From assembly GCF_910592395.1 (NCBI RefSeq), contig NC_088311.1, positions 7,258,501-7,322,500 on the forward strand: a stretch of DNA of 64,000 nucleotides. The letters run 5' to 3'. Below the pieces are notes generated by a model. That model was not told the origin of the DNA, ran no database searches, and worked only from the letters and a program-made list of their open reading frames with translations. The translations under genes and the position numbers were made by a program. Below are positions 52,401-61,400 of the stretch, one piece after another; the first letter of the stretch is position 1; each line of letters begins with the position of its first letter. The DNA comes from Lineus longissimus. Its lineage: Eukaryota; Nemertea; Pilidiophora; Heteronemertea; Lineidae.

Positions 52401-55400
52401 GTTGAGGGTTAAAAAAACAAGATCCCAGACATTAAAAAAATTCTAATAATAAAGTCATTATTTAGTTATTTCAATTTTCAATTTTAAACTATTTGAATTG
52501 TGCTTATTTTGTAGTAAAAGGCATTTGCCCTGTGGAATCTGAATCACAAATTTCGGTATATCCACAAAAGAGTTGATTTGAGAATCCTTGATCTTGTATT
52601 TGTTACTTTGCGCGACATTTTTAAAGGGGCAAGCGACATATTTCTATGTCACTCCTTCCAGGTTACATATAGCTGAGGCTGCCGATGAGGTACTGTCCCC
52701 ATACCACAACGGCATCCGAGCAGAGAAGAAATGGGTCGCCAGCATGGAGAACAAAGTCTTCACACAACCGAGGGTAAAGGACGATCTCCCAAGCCCTGAT
52801 CTCAACCGGATGTTAGAAGCAACCCTGGTAAGTCGTCCATTTTGTCTGTGTGTCTTCCTAATCACCTTACACTGTTACAGCCTTGTGGGTTTGGGTTGGA
52901 AGGTGCAGTTACGCTGTAAAATTGATATCGGTAAATTTCCAGTTCTTGTCGGTTAGCAACAATAGCGCCTTTAATGAACATGTTGCCTATTCATTTCATA
53001 ACTGATGAAGTTTACTGCCATCTGTTTTCAGCAATGACTGTTTCATGTACCGAGTCATCACGCTTTGTTTAAATGTTTAATTAGTGTGTTTGGTTCCACT
53101 GGTTGTTCTCACCGAGTTTGTCCTCAATAAGAAGAAAGATTTCTTCGAATTTGTCCTTTCCTTTGGTGGTGTGGTAAATTGAATTCCTTTTGTCTAAAAA
53201 CCTGTTTGTCTAATTAGTAATCGTAATAGGATTGATTAAAATCAGTCAATAGATAATCGTTTGTCCTTTTGACACTTTCATACTGATGCTCGTTTCTTGG
53301 AGAAAATAATTGTTGTAAAAGTTCTCTTCTTTTTTGAAAACAACATGATTTTTTGGGCAGCTACTGAATCATGTGTTTCGAAATCTTTTATGAAGTATAA
53401 ATTTAAGAAAATCCTAAAACTGAAAAAGACGGGATTGATGTTTTGGAATTCTCATGTGAATTCTCAATCATATATCAAGAAAAAGAGACCATTAATCCAT
53501 AATTGCTCTAAAGGAAACTAGCATTGATGTTGAAAGTGTTCACGTACTTAGATAACTACAGGTAAAAGGAATCTCTATACATGTTTCTTGACGGTCTTTC
53601 CTCTTCTCTAACACTCCTCTCTTCCTAACAACCCGTCCTGTCCTCTCTATCCAGCAACTATACAGCACACTCCACGATCACAAGTCACCCATTGAGAAGG
53701 TCAATGAATGTGGCGGCAGGTTCGTACAGGAGGCGCAGTGTTACAACAGGCACCTGGAGAAATACAAAAACGCCATGGGAGACGTCGTACCGCAGACTGC
53801 AGAGACGATGCCGTCGACGAAACGTGCCAAATACCATACCCCGATCGAGCAGGTGGAGAGCGATTTGGATGGGTTGAATCGGCAGTACATGAACTTGATC
53901 ACTGTTGTCAGCGACCGGGTGAAGATGATTACAGCTCTGTTGGAGAAGACAGGAAAGATTGTGTTGGTGAGTTGACAATTTCGCAAATGGGACAGAATTC
54001 CAAAAAAATTTTTCATACATCAAATACACATTAAACATGTACAGCCTAGAATTAAAGATCTTATGTAGTTGCAAGTTCTTAATACTGAGATCTTCTTTCC
54101 AGCAAGTTTACTTGTTCTCCTAGTTTGTTTATACTTTATTATTCCAACTTCAGATTCCACCAATTCTCCAGGAAGGCGAAGTGCCAGAGATCTGCACGTA
54201 CCGCCAACTACTCGATTCAAGACTCCTGGGAGATGATGACGCAGTATTCTCTGATATGGATACATCTGGTAGTAATGTATTTGATAGCGAAATAGATTAC
54301 ACGGATAGCTTGCAATCCCAAGCAATGGCACCACAAATGGGAAAGACTCTTAGTCCGTCATATGAAAGCCGAACGCATCGACATCGAAGTGAAAGTTATA
54401 CAACTTTTGTCGATGCGGCAAATGGCGTACCTACTTCCGATCATTCACAGTTGTTAAATTCTGCTAATGTTGTAAGTACGGCGTCCGAGCTGTTCTCGCG
54501 AGCAGACGCACGGTCTTCCAATTCCCCCACATCTCGCACCATTCCAAGACAGGGCTCTCTGCAGACGATCGTTACGTCTTCTGAGGACGCCACATCGGGA
54601 CCTAAAGGATCTGTACAAGCAATTCCTGTGATACAGCCCTCTACGGGCAAAAAGATGAGCCTCGTTCAGGCCCTCCAGAGTGGTTTCTTAGATATTCAGA
54701 ACGAGCAGTATCATGATCCTCATAGTGGAAGATACATTCCTTTAGCAGAGGCTGTGAAGTTGGGTTACATAGACCCTCAACTGATGGAGGAACTAAACCA
54801 GGATATTGGCTTGAAGGATCCCAAAACCGGAAAGTCTTTGACTCTTTTGGAAACAATCCAAAAGGGACTGTATAATCCTGTCACAGGTACCATTACTGAT
54901 CCACGCACAAAACAGACAAGCACAGTGGAGGAGGCTGCCCAGAAGGGGCTGATCTCTCCTGCCGCTGCTGCTAAACTAGCGCCACCTGTCACCACTGTGT
55001 CCTCCACCACCGAAAGCCAGGCAGTCTACGGGGCCACCAGCGCTCAGGACACACAGCCATATCTCCCACTTAGCGATGTGATATCCAAAGGACTTTATGA
55101 CAAGAAAACTAAAAAGTTCATCGACCCCATATCAAAGGAAAAACTGACTCTTCAGCAAGCTGTGCAGCGAGGACTGATTGATCCTACTTCCAAGGACATT
55201 GTCCATCCGGTAACAGGACAGAAGATCTCCTTAGAGGATGCTGTAGGTAAGGGAGTCATTGACCCAAACACTGGTGAATACATTAACAAAAAGACAAGAG
55301 AGAAAATGGACTTGGAGGATGCTTTTAGGGAAAACTTGATATCAAAACCGACCTCACTTCCTGAAGCTCTGACTGAAGGCATTATGGATGTCCATGGGAC

Positions 55401-58400
55401 AGTTCGTCCTACTAAAACAGGGAAGAAGTATACTCTCCAGGAGGCCATCAGTCGAGGTATTTTGGACACAGATGCCAAGTGTATCATAGATGCCAAGACT
55501 GGTGAGGTACTCTCATTAATTGAAGCTATACAGAGGGGTCTCATTGACATTACGGGTAAATTTGTCGATCCCAAAACAGGTGCAAGGATGTCGCTCCATG
55601 ATGCTGTCACTGATGGTCAGTTGAAGTTGGTTAGCAAAGATGTGTCATTTGGAGAGACTGGCATTTCTGATCTTACTTCTGGTGAGAAGCTCACACTACC
55701 CGAGGCCATTCAGAGAGGTCTAATTGATCCCATGACCGGAGTTTACTTCAACAACAAGTCTGGTCGAAAGATGACCATTGACGAAGCGATGAAAAAGGGA
55801 TTTATTGGTGCTAAATTTGGTCAGAAACTGCTTGGCGATTCTGGTTTGAGGGATAGCTATGGTGATGCTGTGTCCGTGATGGATGCTATCACCAAAGGAT
55901 ACCTCGATCCAGAAACTGGGCGTATCAGTGACCCAGATTCTGGACGTGCCATGACAATACAGGAAGCAGCCGCTTCTAATTACATATCAGGTGAGAAGGC
56001 GGAAATGCTGATGGAGCTGACCAGCCCCATGATTGCCACGACAACTATTACAACTCAAATCAAACCAACAGCTCAGGTGCTTGAACAGGCAAGGGCAGAG
56101 ATGGGAGTATCAAAATTAGTAACAGAAGGTATGCCTTTCCCCGCAGCCCAGAAAGCTGGATTGGTCGACTTGTCAACAGGCCTTTTCAAAGATCCGAAGA
56201 CTGGTAAGAGTATGCCAATCGACAGTGCAGTACGACAAGGTCTTCTTCAGCCAGAATGGGCTGCAAGGCAGAACAGTGGAGAGAATGGTGTAGATGAGTT
56301 CTCACTCCGTAAACTCACAAAACCCACCAAGAAACCTGATGAGAAAGGTGGCATAAGTCTTGAAGATGCCCTACAACAGGGATTACTGAGTGAGTCGACT
56401 GGCTGCTACCGAGATCCTGTCAAAATTGGTGCTAGGCGAATCTCGCTGGAGGAAGCCATCACACACGGTCACATCAACCCCGAGTCTGCCATGGTGATTG
56501 ATCCAAACACTGGGGAACCTATGGACCTTCAGGATGCGATTGACAAGGGTTTATTAGGCGCTACAGGCCAGGTCACATCACCAGTAAAAGCTACCCGGAC
56601 TTCGCTACAAGAAGCACTAGAAAAGGGAGTAATCACACCAATTAGGCCTGGTGCTATTCCGGAAGAGTCTCGTGTCATAGGAACCAAACGAATGGAAGTG
56701 ACAGCCTTCAATGACCCAAAATCAGGTCGAGAAATCCCACTCCATGAGGCAGAGGCGAGGGGCCTTGTGGACACTGTCGCAGGTACATGCAGGGATCCAA
56801 GAACGGGAGAAGTGCTGTCAATAAGTGATGGGGTCGATCGTGGCCTGATAAAGGTGGAGGAGGTGGATGCAAGCATCGATGGCAGGCCGGACACCACTTG
56901 CGTCAAAGAGACCAAAGCTTTTACCATCACTGGTGTCATCGACCCTAAAACAGGTGAAGAGATCAACATCAGCCAAGCTATCAAGGATGGAGTCCTGGAC
57001 CAGAGAACTGGCCACTACGTCACCAAGGACAAGACAGGGAAGAAGATTAAGATACCCTTAGATGAAGCCATTAGTAAAGGCCTTGTCATTGCTTCCCAGG
57101 CCCCTGCTGGAGCACATGCCAAACCTGGTATCACTCAAGCAACCAAGACACTGTCTGTGAAGAGTGTCTATGATCCTGTATTAAAGCAAGACATTTCTGT
57201 GGCCGAGGCTGTAAAGAAAGGCTTGATTGACCAATCACGCGGGGTCTATGTCCATCCAATCACTGGCGAGAAGATGCTGATAACAGATGCGGTGAAACGC
57301 GGCTTGGTAAATGCCGAAGTGACCAAAGATAGGGGACCAGGTGATCTTGAGATCCCGATGAACACCATCGTGACATCAAATGACACTTCAATGACGGTGA
57401 CAGGTGTTGTTGACCCTAGGACAGGTCAAGACATCTCTGTATCTGATGCCATAAGGGAAGGACTCTTGGACCAACAAACCGGTCAGTACACTAACCCTGT
57501 CACTGGGCGCATCATGTCAATCAGTGAAGCAATCGACCAGGGTCTGGTGAAAGCAGAGGCAGATGTTGACCGAGTAACAGCAGACGTCAGTATGCAGGCC
57601 TTCAGGACGTCAGATGACTTTGGAGACATCGAAGGCTCAGTATTACATTCCAAATCAAAGAAATTTGACATCACTGGTGTCCTTGACCCCACAACTATGG
57701 AGATGGTCAGCTTACCTGAAGCCATAGCAAGAGGTTTAGTTGACCCTGAACAGGGCACATACACCAGTCCACAAACCGGAGAACAGATGTCAGTGTCTGA
57801 TGCATTTAACAAAGGCCTCATACAAGGCAAGAAGTCAAGCATGACCATAGATAAGGGCATCTTTAGTGTTGAAGCTAAAATTAAGTCACCCAGATCATCA
57901 ACTGATGATGAGGTTTTCGAGGAGGAGATAACAGGTGTCAAAGACCCTAGAACTGGGAAGTTTGTTAGCCTTGAGACTGCCAAAAAAGCTGGCATAATTG
58001 ACGAACGAGCCACGCAGTACCGAAATCCTATCACTGGGAAAACCATGTCCATAGATGAAGCTCACGCTCAAGGTCTAATCAAGAAAACGCCTGTCCGTAG
58101 GGATAAGATCATTTCAGTGAAGGACCCGAGAACTGGGAAAATGATCAGTTTGGAGACGGCCAAGAAGGCTGGAATCATTGACGAGGATGCGGGACTCTAC
58201 AGGAACCCCATCACAGGCAAAACAATGACTATAGATCAGGCTGCTGCATTAGGGCTCGTCAAGAGAATACAAGTCCAACCAACAAAGGCTCCAAGCAAGA
58301 TCTCATTTGAAGATGCCATGAAGTTAGGCCTTATTGATACAGATTCTGGAACGTTCCGTGATCCGAACACAGGCGAGACTATACCACTAGCAGATGCCAT

Positions 58401-61400
58401 CAGCCAAGGTTTGATTGACATGCAAGCACCTGCTCTTCACGATCTTAACTCGGGCAGGAAAATACCACTGGAAGAGGCCATTAACAGAAAACTTATCGAC
58501 CCCAAAACAGGCCGCCTGAACAAATTCAAAGCCAAATCATTGGGCCTCAATATAGCGGAAGTGACCGAAAGGAAGCCATTGAATTTTGAAGATGCTGTGA
58601 AATGTGGCTTACTAGATGCGAAAACGGGTGAGTTCACTGACCCTTCAACTGGTCAGAAACTGACACTCGAAGATGCAATTAAGGATAACTTGGTTGATGG
58701 CAAGTCGATTTCCATCACGGACATGAGCACCGGGAAGAGAATGTACTTGGATGATGCGATAGCTGCTGGTGTCGTTGATGGCAAGACGGGCCAGGTCTGC
58801 GACAGTGCAACTGGTCAGAGTCTACTGTCTCTTGATGATGCCTTAGAGTCTGGACTGGTACAAAGTACCTTTGATCCGACAACCGGCGACGTGCTTGACC
58901 TTGAATCAGGTCGCAAGCTCAGCATCACTGAGGCACTGCAGGCTGGCACTATCGATGACAAGGTGCAAGTCTATGACCCTAAGACTGGAAAGCACATCTC
59001 CTTGGATCAAGCAAAGAAGAAGGGGATAATTGATAAGACTAAAGGAACCTATACCGACAAAGAAACTGGAAAGAAGATAACTATCAAGGATGCTGCCAAG
59101 TTGGGACTTCTGGCTGTTGTTGGTGCTCCAGTACTAGCAGGGATGGCTGTGTATGATGCCGTCAAGAGCAAGAAAGATAAGCCCAAGAAACCAGGCAAAG
59201 TTTGGACAAGAATGGGAGAAACAGCACCGGAGTTGCCATCGAATGTCCTCATTGATGAGGAGAGTGGGTTGATAGTTGATAAAGATACTGGCAGGAGGTA
59301 CTCACTTAATGCAGCAGTAGAACAGGGTCTCTTATCGGCCGATATTGCTGATGCGTTGAGGTCACCACAAGATGAAGATGTGGAAATGGCTCCGCCTCTA
59401 CCCCCAAAACAACGAAGACAAAGTGAAATGGAGCGGGATGCCATCAGTGGTCAACTTCAGAGTATGGATGCGGATATCAATTGGCAAACCAAGGAGATTA
59501 CTGATGCGTCTACTGGTGAGAAACTGACTGCTGAAGAAGCTTTGAGGCGAGGTTTGATCGACTCGCAGATTGCTCAGCTGATCGAATCAACTCCACCTGC
59601 TGCTCCTCCAAGTAAGGATAAATGGACTCTCAATGAACTCATGGATCAAGGCCTTGTGCTAGCACCTATTGGCAGGATTAAAGACCCATCGACCGGGAAG
59701 CACATGACTGTTGAAGAGGCCATCGACCTTGGAATCCTTGACCCCAATAACTCTACCATACTCAATCCCAAGACTGGAGAAGCCATGACACTTGCTGATG
59801 CAATCCAAAAAGGGGTATTTAACCCTCACAGTGGAGCATTCAAAGATCCTACAACCGGAAGCTCTATAAGCTTTGCAGAAGCAGCACTTCATGGTTGCAT
59901 TCCATCCGCATCAAAGACAACACAGAATGGTGCCCAGAAACCAACATTGAAGGAAGCAATTGACCAGGGATTGGTTGATCCAAGAAGTAATACATACACG
60001 GATCCCTTTACTGGTGAAAAGATGTCGGTTGCTGAAGCATTACAGAAGAATCTGCTAGCTTCACCAGGAGATGTTGCACCAATGACATTAGCTGATGCCA
60101 TACAGAGAGGGTTGTTCAACGAAGAGTCCGGAATCTTCACAGACAAGAAGACTGGTCGTAGGATGAAGCTGCAGCAGGCATTAGATGCCGGTCTAATTGA
60201 CAGCGCTTCCACTTTGTACGACACAGGAAGTGGCAAGCTCATGACATTACAGGAAGCCATCGGCGCTGGCAAAATTGACGGTAGTTCTGGTAAATTCATC
60301 GATCTGAAAACTGGCAAGAAGATGTCAATAAAGTATGCTGCAAAGCTTGGCCTGTTAGCAATTGTTGGGCCACCATCCCCAGGAGCTATGTCTGTTACGG
60401 AGGCAACACAGACTGGCCAGAAGCGAATCAGACGTGTGAAACCAAAGGATAGGAAGGTACCGACTAACCTTTCTCCAGCTCTAGCAGTTGCACCAGAGAG
60501 TTCAGTCACATATCAACAAGGTATCTTGGCGAAAGTCATCGATCCTGAGACGATGGAATGGACAACAATCCACACTTATACAACTGAAGAAGAACGCAAA
60601 CCCAAGGGTATGCCAGTATTCGAAGCAATCAAGCGTGGATGGTTAGACCCAAAAACTGGAATGTTTAAAGCGCCAAAACGTAAGAAAGCTATTTCACTTG
60701 ACTATGCCATCAGGGAAGGTCTTCTTGATCCAACGTCTGCCAACTTCATCGAGCCGAGGACAAAGTCCAAGGTATCACTCAGTGAAGCCATCAAGAAGGG
60801 ATTGGTTGATCCGACTGGTGGGTGTCTTGAACCAGTTACGGGCCGCAGACTTACAATGAAGGAGGCAATCAGTAGAGGTTACATCGTCGAGGCTGTGAAC
60901 ACAGAACCAAATGTCAAGAAAATTGTCGTCGAAAAGGAGAACGTCAAATTCCATGTCGACGCTGTTGTTGATCCAAGGAACGGTTCCTCGTTATCTCTGA
61001 ATGATGCAGTCAAACAAGGTATCATCAACATCTCACGCGGCCTGTATGTAAACCCGGATACTGGCGAGACAATGCCCGTTGATATTGCTGTGGAGAACGG
61101 CTTAATCAAAGGCCGCGTCCTTGAACGAAGGTCGTCTGTTGAGGAGTATGTGAAAGATGCTGAAGGTAACCTTGTCGTCGAAGCAGGTTCTAAAGTTCTC
61201 TTTGGCGTCCCTCAGGAGGAAAAGTTGACTGGCATCATGGACCCAAGAACTGGACAGGAGATTTCCATTGATGAAGCCATCAAGTTGAATATCATTGACA
61301 AAGATGCCAAGATGTACGTTAATCCTTTGACGAAAGAAGAAATGACAATGGAAGAGGCTGCGAAGCAAGGATTAGTAAGGTTTGAACCTGTAAGTTCTGG

